61,935 nucleotides of DNA, taken from contig JBGTBD010000028.1 in NCBI GenBank assembly GCA_041749475.1, forward strand, positions 1 to 61,935. Direction: 5' to 3'. Positions 53,070 to 60,964 of this stretch are shown here, one piece after another; the first letter of the stretch is position 1; each line of letters starts with the position of its first letter. Position numbers and translations under genes: made by a program. Source of the stretch: JBGTBD01 sp041749475. Its GTDB lineage: Bacteria > Pseudomonadota > Alphaproteobacteria > Rickettsiales > UBA998. Under the pieces are notes generated by a model. The model worked only from the letters and a program-made list of their open reading frames with translations. It was not told the DNA's origin and searched no databases.

Positions 53070-53870
53070 CTATCTTACAAAGAAATAGACCGTCATGGCA
53101 ATGCCGATGCCGACGATGAACAGGCGGACTTTCTCCGGCGGGAATTTGAGGGAGGTGTGTGCGCCATAATATCCGCCGATGACCGCGCCCACCACCATCA
53201 CGGCCGCGTGCGGCCATGAAACAAGACCCGACCAGATGAAGATGATGACCGCCATCAGGTTGATCGCCGCGCCGATGATGGTCTTCAGCGCATTCATTGA
53301 ATGGATATTCTCCATCCCCAATATCTGCAACATCGCAAGGTTCAAAATACCAATTCCCGCCCCGAAGAACCCGCCATAGATGGCGATGAAAATCTGCAGC
53401 ACATACGCTAAGATAAAATATTTTTTGCCTCTTTTGACCGCAGTAGGGGAGGCGGGCGTATTCCCTTCTGCCGGCGAACGCGTGAGGGCAATCATCTTTC
53501 GTGTCGCCTGCCGCCCGAATGCGAATAGCAATGTTGCACCCAGCAGCAACCATGGCACAAGCGCATCAAATTTTGTCGCCGGGGTCACGATCAACAAGGC
53601 TGCGCCGATACTGCCGCCGACTAGCGCAAGCGTAATCATCAGCGGCAAAATGCTGCGCTGCTCTTTCAGCTCCTTACGGAATGCAAACGCACTCGCCACC
53701 GCGCCGGGGAAGACCGCCACCGTGCAGGTCGCATTGGCGATGAGCATCGGTACCCCCGTCATCACCAGCGCCGGGAAAATGAGGAACGTGCCCCCGCCTG
53801 CCACCGCGTTCATCGCCCCCGCACCGATGGCCGCGACAAACAGGATAAGGATTTCTAAGAAATCAGGCAT
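53070..53870 (-). CDS. TSUP-family permease (TauE/SafE)
   Basis: A 266-residue protein with about eight membrane segments in two repeats. The first half has FVAAIGAGAMNAVAGGGTFLIFPALVMTGVP and ATCTVAVFPGAVASAFAFRKEL, the TauE/SafE signature. The second has IYGGFFGAGIGILNLAMLQILG. Family members move sulfite, sulfonates or other small anions; transport of acetate is a possibility given acs next door, but unproven. It overlaps folD by 8 nt. Confidence 0.88.
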   Translation of the reverse strand: MPDFLEILILFVAAIGAGAMNAVAGGGTFLIFPALVMTGVPMLIANATCTVAVFPGAVASAFAFRKELKEQRSILPLMITLALVGGSIGAALLIVTPATKFDALVPWLLLGATLLFAFGRQATRKMIALTRSPAEGNTPASPTAVKRGKKYFILAYVLQIFIAIYGGFFGAGIGILNLAMLQILGMENIHSMNALKTIIGAAINLMAVIIFIWSGLVSWPHAAVMVVGAVIGGYYGAHTSLKFPPEKVRLFIVGIGIAMTVYFFVR

Positions 53871-54753
53871 CGAGCGAGAAAGGGATCTTATGCTGCAGGC
53901 AAGCGGCCTTTACCGTGTTGTGCAACAGACAGGCGATGGTCATCGGCCCGACGCCGCCGGGAACAGGCGTGATGGCACTGGCGACCTCTTTCACTTCATC
54001 GAACGCGACATCGCCAACCAGCTTGGACTTTCCGTCACCCGCATCGACGCGGTTGATACCGACATCGATGACGACGGCGCCCGGCTTCACCCAATCTTTC
54101 TTCACCATTTCCGCTTTGCCGACAGCGGCGACGAGGATGTCCGCCTGCCGCGTGATGGAAGTGATGTCTTTGCTGCGCGAATGGCAGACGGTGACGGTGC
54201 AGTTCTCCTGCAGCAACAACTGCGCCATCGGCTTGCCGACAATGTTCGACCGCCCGATGATGACCGCATGTTTTCCTGACAAGTCACCGAGCCTATCCTT
54301 CAACATCAACAAACACCCATAAGGCGTGCACGATACCATGCCACCCTGCTGCCCGGTGGAGAGTTTACCGACATTGATAAGATGGAACCCATCCACATCT
54401 TTCTCCGGTGCAATCGCGTCGATGACGCTTGTCTCATCCTCAGCACGCGGAAGCGGAAGCTGCACCAAAATCCCATGCACACGCGGGTCAACATTCAACT
54501 CCGCAATCGTTTCCAATAGTTCCGCCCGCGTCGTCGTCGCCGGCAAATCCCGCTCAAAAGAGGTGATACCCACCTGCTCACATGCCAATCTTTTATTACG
54601 GACATAGACCTGACTGGCCGGGTTCTCGCCCACCAGCACAACGGCAAGACCGGGCGTAAGGCTATGTTTTTCCTTTAATATTTGCACATGTGTGGTAAGC
54701 TTCTCCCTTAGGGAGGCCGCAAAAGCTTTGCCGTCAATGATGTGAGCTGCCAT
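53863..54753 (-). CDS. folD: Methylenetetrahydrofolate dehydrogenase/cyclohydrolase
   Basis: Interconverts 5,10-methylene-THF, methenyl-THF and 10-formyl-THF with NADP. The 296-residue protein has GLAVVLVGENPASQVYVRNK with the catalytic YVxxK, GILVQLPLP, PEKDVDGFH, the NADP loop IGRSNIVGKPMAQLLL and the C-terminal TPVPGGVGPMTIACLL. The ATG at 54753 is chosen; ten further codons are open but without a better Shine-Dalgarno. It is divergent from the HD-domain gene. Confidence 0.95.
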   Translation of the reverse strand: MAAHIIDGKAFAASLREKLTTHVQILKEKHSLTPGLAVVLVGENPASQVYVRNKRLACEQVGITSFERDLPATTTRAELLETIAELNVDPRVHGILVQLPLPRAEDETSVIDAIAPEKDVDGFHLINVGKLSTGQQGGMVSCTPYGCLLMLKDRLGDLSGKHAVIIGRSNIVGKPMAQLLLQENCTVTVCHSRSKDITSITRQADILVAAVGKAEMVKKDWVKPGAVVIDVGINRVDAGDGKSKLVGDVAFDEVKEVASAITPVPGGVGPMTIACLLHNTVKAACLQHKIPFSLDA

Positions 54754-54793
54754 TATGTCTATCCCGTCATGAAAGGGTAACAATCTTTAACTA

Positions 54794-56080
54794 ATGTTAA
54801 CGTATATGGAAAACCATATTCTAACGCCACCGCAGCCTTATTATCACCTGCCGACCCCCGAATCAATGTCGGTGGTGGAACGGGTGGCGTTTGAAATGGC
54901 GCAAGAAGGCCATGATGGGCGTTATCGACACAAAGTCGAAGGTGACATTCCCGAAATTCATCATCTTGGGCTGACTCGCAATATCCTCGCTGCTGCGGAT
55001 ATTGATAATCCCATGACGCGCGCGGCAGCTTGGATGCATGACCTGTTGGAGGATTGTAAGAAATATAAGTCCCTCCCCCCGGAACTTGATGATGTCTCAA
55101 AAAGGACATTGGACAAGGACAGCTATCAACGCCTGAAACTATTATATGGCAAGGCGACGCTCCGTGAGGAATATGCCGGTCGCTTGATCGCTGCCGGGAT
55201 GGATCGGCTGGATGCACATAGCACCGCAGAACTCGTATCCGAAACCGTATACCTATTAAGCAACCATCTGGTGGCTCCGAGCTCCAAGGCTGAGCAACAA
55301 GCTGATAAGATATCTTCATATAGTGACCGCGCGAGAGTCGTAAAAATCGCGGATCAGCTTTCGAGTATGATTGAAGATATACATTATACTTCCCAAGATA
55401 AAACACCGGAAGAACTGGTACGTTATTTTCATAAAGCCGTCTCGGTGATTAATGAATGTACAGGGCATAATACAGTGTTGGATAAAGTGGCAGAAGAAGT
55501 CATACGCTCGCGATGTGCACAAATAATGCAACCGACACTTCAGCGAAAATTATGTGATCAATTCGATTTTATAGAACTGGCAAAAGGTGTGACGAAGGCT
55601 AAGCGGGACACCACTGAATCACCGCACGAGCACTGGATAAAAATGCCCGATGCAGCTGAGAAACAATATGGCATCACCAGTCTGAACCTTGATGAACATG
55701 GGGATGTGGTGGGATATCGTATTCTCGCATACGGATCGTCCATAGATAAGCTAGAAGGGGATCCAGCTCTTCTTGAAATCGCCTCGAAACGCAGTGCGGT
55801 ATCCAATCATTTGCAGACATCTTTGAATCTAGATGCGCCGACAGAAGCATTGGGCAGTCAGGTCAATATCCGCTACCGCACCTTGGATGATGGCAGGTTT
55901 TGCCGAAGTTATATCCTAAAGACACCCGTGGATGCAGAGGACTTTATGGGATATTGCTACATTGCGGATGCGCTGGATAAGGATAAGTGCCATGCGTTGC
56001 GGGCGGAGATGAAGAGGATAAAATACGATTCCATCGCTAGAAAATCTACCGGCACTGGTGGCTGGGCGATATTAGATTAA
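54794..56080 (+). CDS. HD-domain protein resembling the RelA/SpoT hydrolase domain, with a long unknown C-terminus
   Basis: 428 residues. Over about 30-190 the HD pattern of ppGpp hydrolases is visible: HHLGL (His57), WMHDLLED (His82-Asp83 and Glu86-Asp87, the HDxxED form) and VKIADQLSSM (Asp187). No synthetase signature or TGS/ACT domain follows. The remaining 230 residues are not recognised. The base composition is visibly more AT-rich than folD and the FNR gene on either side, which suggests acquisition. ATGs at 54794 and 54806 are both possible; neither has a good Shine-Dalgarno. It may be a small alarmone hydrolase or another nucleotide phosphohydrolase. Confidence 0.7.
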   Translation: MLTYMENHILTPPQPYYHLPTPESMSVVERVAFEMAQEGHDGRYRHKVEGDIPEIHHLGLTRNILAAADIDNPMTRAAAWMHDLLEDCKKYKSLPPELDDVSKRTLDKDSYQRLKLLYGKATLREEYAGRLIAAGMDRLDAHSTAELVSETVYLLSNHLVAPSSKAEQQADKISSYSDRARVVKIADQLSSMIEDIHYTSQDKTPEELVRYFHKAVSVINECTGHNTVLDKVAEEVIRSRCAQIMQPTLQRKLCDQFDFIELAKGVTKAKRDTTESPHEHWIKMPDAAEKQYGITSLNLDEHGDVVGYRILAYGSSIDKLEGDPALLEIASKRSAVSNHLQTSLNLDAPTEALGSQVNIRYRTLDDGRFCRSYILKTPVDAEDFMGYCYIADALDKDKCHALRAEMKRIKYDSIARKSTGTGGWAILD

Positions 56081-57087
56081 GCTGGCACACCCTTACTCGT
56101 CGAATACTCGAAGTGATACGCCGTATCCGGATAGACCCGTGGATAGATTGCATGTGCCGCCATCGCCGCTTCGGAGAACCCACAGAGAATCAATTTCAAC
56201 TTCTTGTCATAGGTCGCGATGTCGCCAATGGCGTGGATGCCGTCTGCATTCGTCGAGAGTGTTCCTGAATCGACATGGATATGGTTATGGTGCAGGTTCA
56301 GCCCCCATTCGGCGATAGGCCCAAGCTCCATCGCCAGTCCGAAGAACGGCAATAATATATCCGCCTCCAGCATTTTTTTCTCACCCTCAAGCGTACTGAC
56401 TTCGACCCCGGTAATCTGACCATTCTCACCTTGCAGGCCGGATAGCTGGTACGGAATCACCATCTCAACACGATCCGTCTGCGCATAAGCGTGCATACGA
56501 CCGACACTTTCCGGCGCGGCGCGGAATTTATCGCGGCGGTGGACGACGTAGACTTTCTTGGCGACTTCAGCGAGCGATAATGTCCAATCCACCGCCGAAT
56601 CCCCACCCCCTGCGATGACGACGACCTTATCGCGGAAATCTTCCTTGCGCTTGACGAGGTAGAAGACGCTTTTGCCCTCATACGCTTCGATATTCTCCAG
56701 TGGCGGGCGGTTGGGCCCGAACGCGCCACACCCGGCGGCGATGATGATGGCCTTGGCGTGGATAACGGTGTCTTTCGACGTAGTCAGTGTCCACCCTTCC
56801 GCTGACTTTTCAACTTTTTCCACCCGCTGCCCGAGATGATAGACCGGGTTGAACGGGCTCGCCTGTTCTTCCAGACGCGAGATGAGGTCAGCTGCGTCAA
56901 TCGTCGGATAGCCGGGAATGTCGTAAATCGGTTTTTCCGGATAAAGCGCCGTGCATTGTCCGCCCGGTTCGTCCAGCGCGTCGATCACGTGGCAGCGCAT
57001 CTTCAGCATCCCGCATTCGAAGATGGAAAAGAGGCCCACCGGCCCGGCCCCGATGATCGCAACGTCAGTGGTGTGTGTATCTGTCAT
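56077..57087 (-). CDS. Ferredoxin/flavodoxin-NADP reductase, type 2 (thioredoxin-reductase-like)
   Basis: FAD enzyme that passes electrons between NADPH and ferredoxin or flavodoxin. The 336-residue protein has the FAD loop VAIIGAGPVGLFSIFECGM, DEPGGQCTALYPEKPIYDIPGYP, the NADP loop VVIAGGGDSAVDWTLSLAEVAK with HRRDKFRA and the C-terminal GDIATYDKKLKLI. The CxxC redox pair of thioredoxin reductase is missing from the central domain, which is diagnostic of this type. It overlaps the HD gene by 4 nt head-on. Confidence 0.93.
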   Translation of the reverse strand: MTDTHTTDVAIIGAGPVGLFSIFECGMLKMRCHVIDALDEPGGQCTALYPEKPIYDIPGYPTIDAADLISRLEEQASPFNPVYHLGQRVEKVEKSAEGWTLTTSKDTVIHAKAIIIAAGCGAFGPNRPPLENIEAYEGKSVFYLVKRKEDFRDKVVVIAGGGDSAVDWTLSLAEVAKKVYVVHRRDKFRAAPESVGRMHAYAQTDRVEMVIPYQLSGLQGENGQITGVEVSTLEGEKKMLEADILLPFFGLAMELGPIAEWGLNLHHNHIHVDSGTLSTNADGIHAIGDIATYDKKLKLILCGFSEAAMAAHAIYPRVYPDTAYHFEYSTSKGVPA

Positions 57088-57198
57088 GCCTGTGATTTAT
57101 ACTTGCTTATGCGAACGTGGCAATCCGCAAATATTCTCTAAAGGAAAATTTCCTGTTCCTTATGGACTACTGAACCCAAATACTGTACGAATCACCGT

Positions 57199-57456
57199 AT
57201 GAAATATAGTCTTTTCAGCCTATTATCCCTTCTCCTCCTCACCGCCTGTATTGATCCCGTGCAGCAGCAGATGATCCGCTAGCAGCGGGAAGAGGCGGAT
57301 AATCAGGAATGTCAGCGACTGGGCTTCCGCCCCGGCAACGAGGCCTACGGTAACTGCCGCTTGAAACTGTTGGAAATACGCGCCATCAACCGCCAGGCCG
57401 CCCGCGTCTATTACGAGCCCATCCCACCCTATCATTATCGTTATAATCGCTATTAA
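57199..57456 (+). pseudogene. Small lipoprotein gene interrupted by an in-frame amber codon
   Basis: From the ATG at 57199 the frame encodes a leader with lipobox LTAC (about residues 14-17) and continues to a TAA at 57454-57456, for 85 codons in all. The only break is TAG at 57280-57282 (codon 28), in the context QQQMIR-stop-QREEAD. The downstream part, NQECQRLGFRPGNEAYGNCR, matches a small alphaproteobacterial lipoprotein pattern with two conserved Cys, so the frame has been kept. A single CAG-to-TAG change explains the break. It may be a recent pseudogene, a sequencing error or a read-through gene. Confidence 0.7.
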
Positions 57457-57464
57457 ACGAAACT

Positions 57465-57575
57465 GTCATGCCAGCGCAGGCTGGCATCCAGCCCCCGCGT
57501 CTGCGAGGCAAGAGACCCTGTACGTCCCGCCCGCTGTATGTAGCCTAACTGGATGCCAGCCTGCGCTGGCATGAC
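57465..57575. repeat. MITE-like inverted-repeat element, copy 4
   Basis: A 111-bp element with termini GTCATGCCAGCGCAGGCTGG and the same sequence inverted at the right end; the arms are almost identical over about 27 bp. The core between them is unrelated to copy 2. It lies 8 bp after the amber-interrupted lipoprotein gene and before fadD. Confidence 0.85.
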
Positions 57576-57646
57576 ACTATGAGAGGTATAGAACATAATG
57601 TTGCGTAGCGCTTGAACCTGAGCAAAAAAATGACATACTGCACTGC

Positions 57647-59347
57647 ATGACCGAACCGCATTACGCATGGCTTGACCATTATCCCGAGGACGTGGATTGG
57701 CACGCCGAAATCAACCAGACCGCCCTGCATGAACGGCTCGATCGCGCCGAGAAGCAATTTCCCAAGAACATTTGCATCGATTTCAAGGGCCGTGAATACA
57801 CCTACGAAGAAGTAGGGAAAAAAGTCCGCAGCCTCGCCCGTAGCTTGCACGAGATGGGCATCGGCAAAGGCTCCCGCGTCGGCCTCTTCATGCCCAACTG
57901 CCCGCAATATATCATCGCTTATTTCGGTATCCTGCGCGCTGGCGCGACGGTGGTGAATTACAACCCCCTCTATTCCCACCGCGAACTGGAACACCAAATC
58001 AAGGATTCTGGGACGGAGGTGATGATCACCATCAATTTGACGCTGATCTACCCCAAGCTACAGCAATTCATTGACAACGGCATGTTGAAGAAGGTTATCG
58101 TCGCCGATATGGCGAAAGCCCTGCCGACCGCCAAAGCCGCCCTCTACATGATGGCCCGCGCTAAGGACATGGTGAAGGTTCCCGATGACGATAAGCACCT
58201 CCTGTTGAGCGATCTGCTGAAAGCCCCTGACCAGCTGAAGACCCCCGACATCAACCCCGAACACGACATCGCCGTTCTGCAATATACCGGCGGGACGACG
58301 GGCGTGCCGAAGGGCGTCGTCCTCACCCACGGCAACATTACCGCCAACATCCGCCAATGCCGCCTCTGGTTCCCCAAAGCGCGGAACGGTGAGGAGACGA
58401 TGATGGGCGTGCTGCCCTTCTTCCACGTCTTTGCGATGACCGTCATCATGAATTTCGCCGTCGCTTCCGGTTTCCGTATCGTGCTGCATCCGCGCTTTGA
58501 ACTGAAAGCGCTGCTGGACGATATCGTGAAGAAAAAACCATCCCTCATGCCCGGCGTCCCCACCATGTTCGCCGCCATCCTCAACCATCCGAAGCTGAAG
58601 GAGTACGACCTCTCTTCACTCGCGATGTGCATCTCCGGCGGTGGGCCGCTCCCCATCGAGATCAAGAAGCAGTTCGAGGAAGTGACCGGGTGCAAATTGG
58701 TGGAAGGCTACGGCCTGTCCGAATCCTCTCCCGTCGCCGCCTGTAATCCGCTCTCCGGCGTGAACAAGACCGGCTCTATAGGATTGCCCCTGCCGGGAAC
58801 GGTATTCGAGATTCTGGATAAAGACGACAAGACGACCATCCTCCCCCAGGGCGAGATCGGCGAGATATGTATCTCCGGCCCGCAGGTGATGCGCGAATAT
58901 TGGCGGCAACCCGAAGAGACCGCGAAAGTCCTCATCAACGGGCGTCTCCATACCGGCGATGTCGGCTATATGGACGAGCAGGGCTATTTCTTCATCGTCG
59001 ACCGTATCAAGGAGATGATCATCTCCGGCGGCTACAACATCTACCCGCGCAACATCGAGGAAGTCCTCTACCAACACCCGGATGTGCGTGAATGCGCCGT
59101 CATCCCGATGGAACACCCCTCCCGCGGGCAAGTTCCCAAAGCCATCGTCGTCAAGAAAGAGGGAGCGACCGTCACCGAAGCCGAACTCAAAGCCTATTGC
59201 CGTGAGCATATGTCGGCCTATGCCGTACCGCAGGCGGTGGAGTTCAAGGACGACCTGCCCAAGTCCATGATCGGCAAAATCCTCAAGAAAGAGCTGGTGG
59301 AAGCCGAGAAAGCCAAAGAGAAGGCGGCTGCCGAAGCGAAGGAATAA
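57647..59347 (+). CDS. fadD: Long-chain fatty-acid-CoA ligase
   Basis: Activates fatty acids to acyl-CoA with ATP. The 566-residue adenylate-forming enzyme has the P-loop LQYTGGTTGVPKGVVLTHGN, GYGLSESSPVAACNP, the FACS signature region GRLHTGDVGYMDEQGYFFIVDRIKEMIISGGYNIYPRNIEE and the late lysine in KSMIGKILKKEL. It ends with a Lys/Glu/Ala-rich tail. It begins the fadD-fadA-small membrane protein-fadB run. Confidence 0.93.
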   Translation: MTEPHYAWLDHYPEDVDWHAEINQTALHERLDRAEKQFPKNICIDFKGREYTYEEVGKKVRSLARSLHEMGIGKGSRVGLFMPNCPQYIIAYFGILRAGATVVNYNPLYSHRELEHQIKDSGTEVMITINLTLIYPKLQQFIDNGMLKKVIVADMAKALPTAKAALYMMARAKDMVKVPDDDKHLLLSDLLKAPDQLKTPDINPEHDIAVLQYTGGTTGVPKGVVLTHGNITANIRQCRLWFPKARNGEETMMGVLPFFHVFAMTVIMNFAVASGFRIVLHPRFELKALLDDIVKKKPSLMPGVPTMFAAILNHPKLKEYDLSSLAMCISGGGPLPIEIKKQFEEVTGCKLVEGYGLSESSPVAACNPLSGVNKTGSIGLPLPGTVFEILDKDDKTTILPQGEIGEICISGPQVMREYWRQPEETAKVLINGRLHTGDVGYMDEQGYFFIVDRIKEMIISGGYNIYPRNIEEVLYQHPDVRECAVIPMEHPSRGQVPKAIVVKKEGATVTEAELKAYCREHMSAYAVPQAVEFKDDLPKSMIGKILKKELVEAEKAKEKAAAEAKE

Positions 59348-59368
59348 TGGTATGGTTTATGGGATTGC

Positions 59369-59436
59369 GTCACCCCGTCGAATGACGGGGTCTGGCCTAT
59401 CCACCTAACCGGATGCCGTCATAAAGACGGCATGAC
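59369..59436. repeat. MITE-like inverted-repeat element, copy 5 (diverged)
   Basis: A 68-bp element with the left hairpin CCCCGTC-gaat-GACGGGG and the right GCCGTC-ataaa-GACGGC. The outer ends are GTCA and ATGAC and the inner ends TCTGG and CCGGA. It keeps the architecture of the family with a different stem sequence. It lies between fadD and fadA. Confidence 0.65.
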
Positions 59437-59545
59437 AAGATTTGTTAGCGAATCGCTTAAATGCATAAGAATTCATGGAATTTTAATATCCTCCTCACTA
59501 TGTTATTAAGTGTATACACCTATACATCTTCGGAGAAAATCCCCC

Positions 59546-60670
59546 ATGTCGAACGCCGTCATCGTCGCCTACGCCCGCTCCCCCTTCACCGCCGCCAATA
59601 AAGGCGCCCTTGCCAAGACGCGGCCGGACGATATCCTTGCCCAGGTCATCAAGGGCGTGGTGAAAAAGGCGGGGCTTAACGTGGCGGACGTCGAAGACAT
59701 CATCGTCGGCTGCGCTTTCCCGGAAGGCGAACAAGGTTTCAATATCGGGCGGATGATGACATTTTTAGCAGGCTTACCTGAATCCGTCGCCGGTCTCACC
59801 GTCAACCGCTGGTGCGGCTCCTCGATGGAGGCGATCCATATCGCTGCCGGGAAAATCGCGATTGGCTCGGGTGACCTATTCATCTGCGGCGGCGTCGAGT
59901 CGATGACGCGCATCCCCATGCCCGGCTACAACCCGCTGCCCAACCCCGGCCTCTATAAGAATTATCCGGAAGTCTATATGTCGATGGGTCTCACGGCAGA
60001 ACAAGTCGCCGCCCAATGTAGCGTCACCCGCAAAGCGCAGGAAGAATTCGCCCTCGCCAGCCACCAGAAAGCCGCGAAAGCGGATATGTCCGACGAGATC
60101 ATCCCCATCGAAACCCGCGACGGCACGGTGAGCAAGGATGGAACCATTCGCCCCGATTCCACGCTGGAAGCGATGGCAACATTAGAGCCTGCATTCCGCA
60201 AAGGCGGCACGGTCACCGCCGCCACGTCCTCCCCGCTAACCGACGGTGCATCCGCCGTGATTGTGTGCTCGGAAGAGTACGCAAAAAAACACAAACTCCC
60301 CATACTCGCCCGCATCAAGGCGACCGCAACGGCAGGCATCAAACCCGAAGTCATGGGCCTCGGTCCCATCGACGCGGTAAAGAAAGCCCTCTCCCGTGCA
60401 GGTCTGAACATCTCGGATATCGACCTGATGGAGATTAACGAAGCCTTCTCCGCGCAATCCATTCCCTGCGTGCAACAAATCGACATCTCGCCTGACAAGG
60501 TGAATATCGAAGGCGGTGCCATCGCCCTCGGCCACCCGCTCGGCGCATCCGGTGCGCGTATCACGGGGAAGGCGGCCTTACTACTGGCAAAACATAATAA
60601 AAAATATGCCGTCTCCACCATGTGCATCGGCGGTGGCATGGGCATCGCGACCGTGCTGGAGAAAGCGTAA
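59546..60670 (+). CDS. fadA: Acetyl-CoA acyltransferase (3-ketoacyl-CoA thiolase)
   Basis: Last step of fatty-acid beta-oxidation, releasing acetyl-CoA. The 374-residue thiolase has the acylated Cys90 in VNRWCGSSMEAIH, EINEAFSAQ, the base in ALGHPLGASGARI and the second Cys in STMCIGGGMGIA. The ATG at 59546 has GGAGAAAA in its leader; twelve codons before it are open. Upstream, 59437-59545 is AT-rich and probably holds a promoter. Confidence 0.95.
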   Translation: MSNAVIVAYARSPFTAANKGALAKTRPDDILAQVIKGVVKKAGLNVADVEDIIVGCAFPEGEQGFNIGRMMTFLAGLPESVAGLTVNRWCGSSMEAIHIAAGKIAIGSGDLFICGGVESMTRIPMPGYNPLPNPGLYKNYPEVYMSMGLTAEQVAAQCSVTRKAQEEFALASHQKAAKADMSDEIIPIETRDGTVSKDGTIRPDSTLEAMATLEPAFRKGGTVTAATSSPLTDGASAVIVCSEEYAKKHKLPILARIKATATAGIKPEVMGLGPIDAVKKALSRAGLNISDIDLMEINEAFSAQSIPCVQQIDISPDKVNIEGGAIALGHPLGASGARITGKAALLLAKHNKKYAVSTMCIGGGMGIATVLEKA

Positions 60671-60673
60671 CGC

Positions 60674-60964
60674 ATGGCGGTGAAGGAAAAATCCCGATTA
60701 CTCGGCAGCCTGTTCGCCCTCCTGATGGTTCCTGCTGTGATCCTGTTAGCGGGTATCGGCGTGTTTTTAGCCCTCGTGGTTGCAGGCTCACTGTTTGCAT
60801 TTTTTGCCATCACGCTGACGGTCATGAAATGGAAAGCGCGCAACGGCAGCCCGGTATTTGACGAGGATACGAATCTGTCCCGCTATAGCGCAGGCGAGAC
60901 CATCGAAGGCGAGGCCGTCGTCATCGAACAACATGAAGTGAAGAAGGAAACGACGCATGCGTAA
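60674..60964 (+). CDS. Small membrane protein between fadA and fadB
   Basis: 96 residues with two adjacent hydrophobic segments (about residues 9-29 and 32-50) and a polar, acidic C-terminal tail. It starts 3 bp after fadA and overlaps fadB by 8 nt, so it belongs to the operon. No family is recognised. A role in anchoring or assembling the beta-oxidation proteins is only a guess from position. Confidence 0.7.
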   Translation: MAVKEKSRLLGSLFALLMVPAVILLAGIGVFLALVVAGSLFAFFAITLTVMKWKARNGSPVFDEDTNLSRYSAGETIEGEAVVIEQHEVKKETTHA

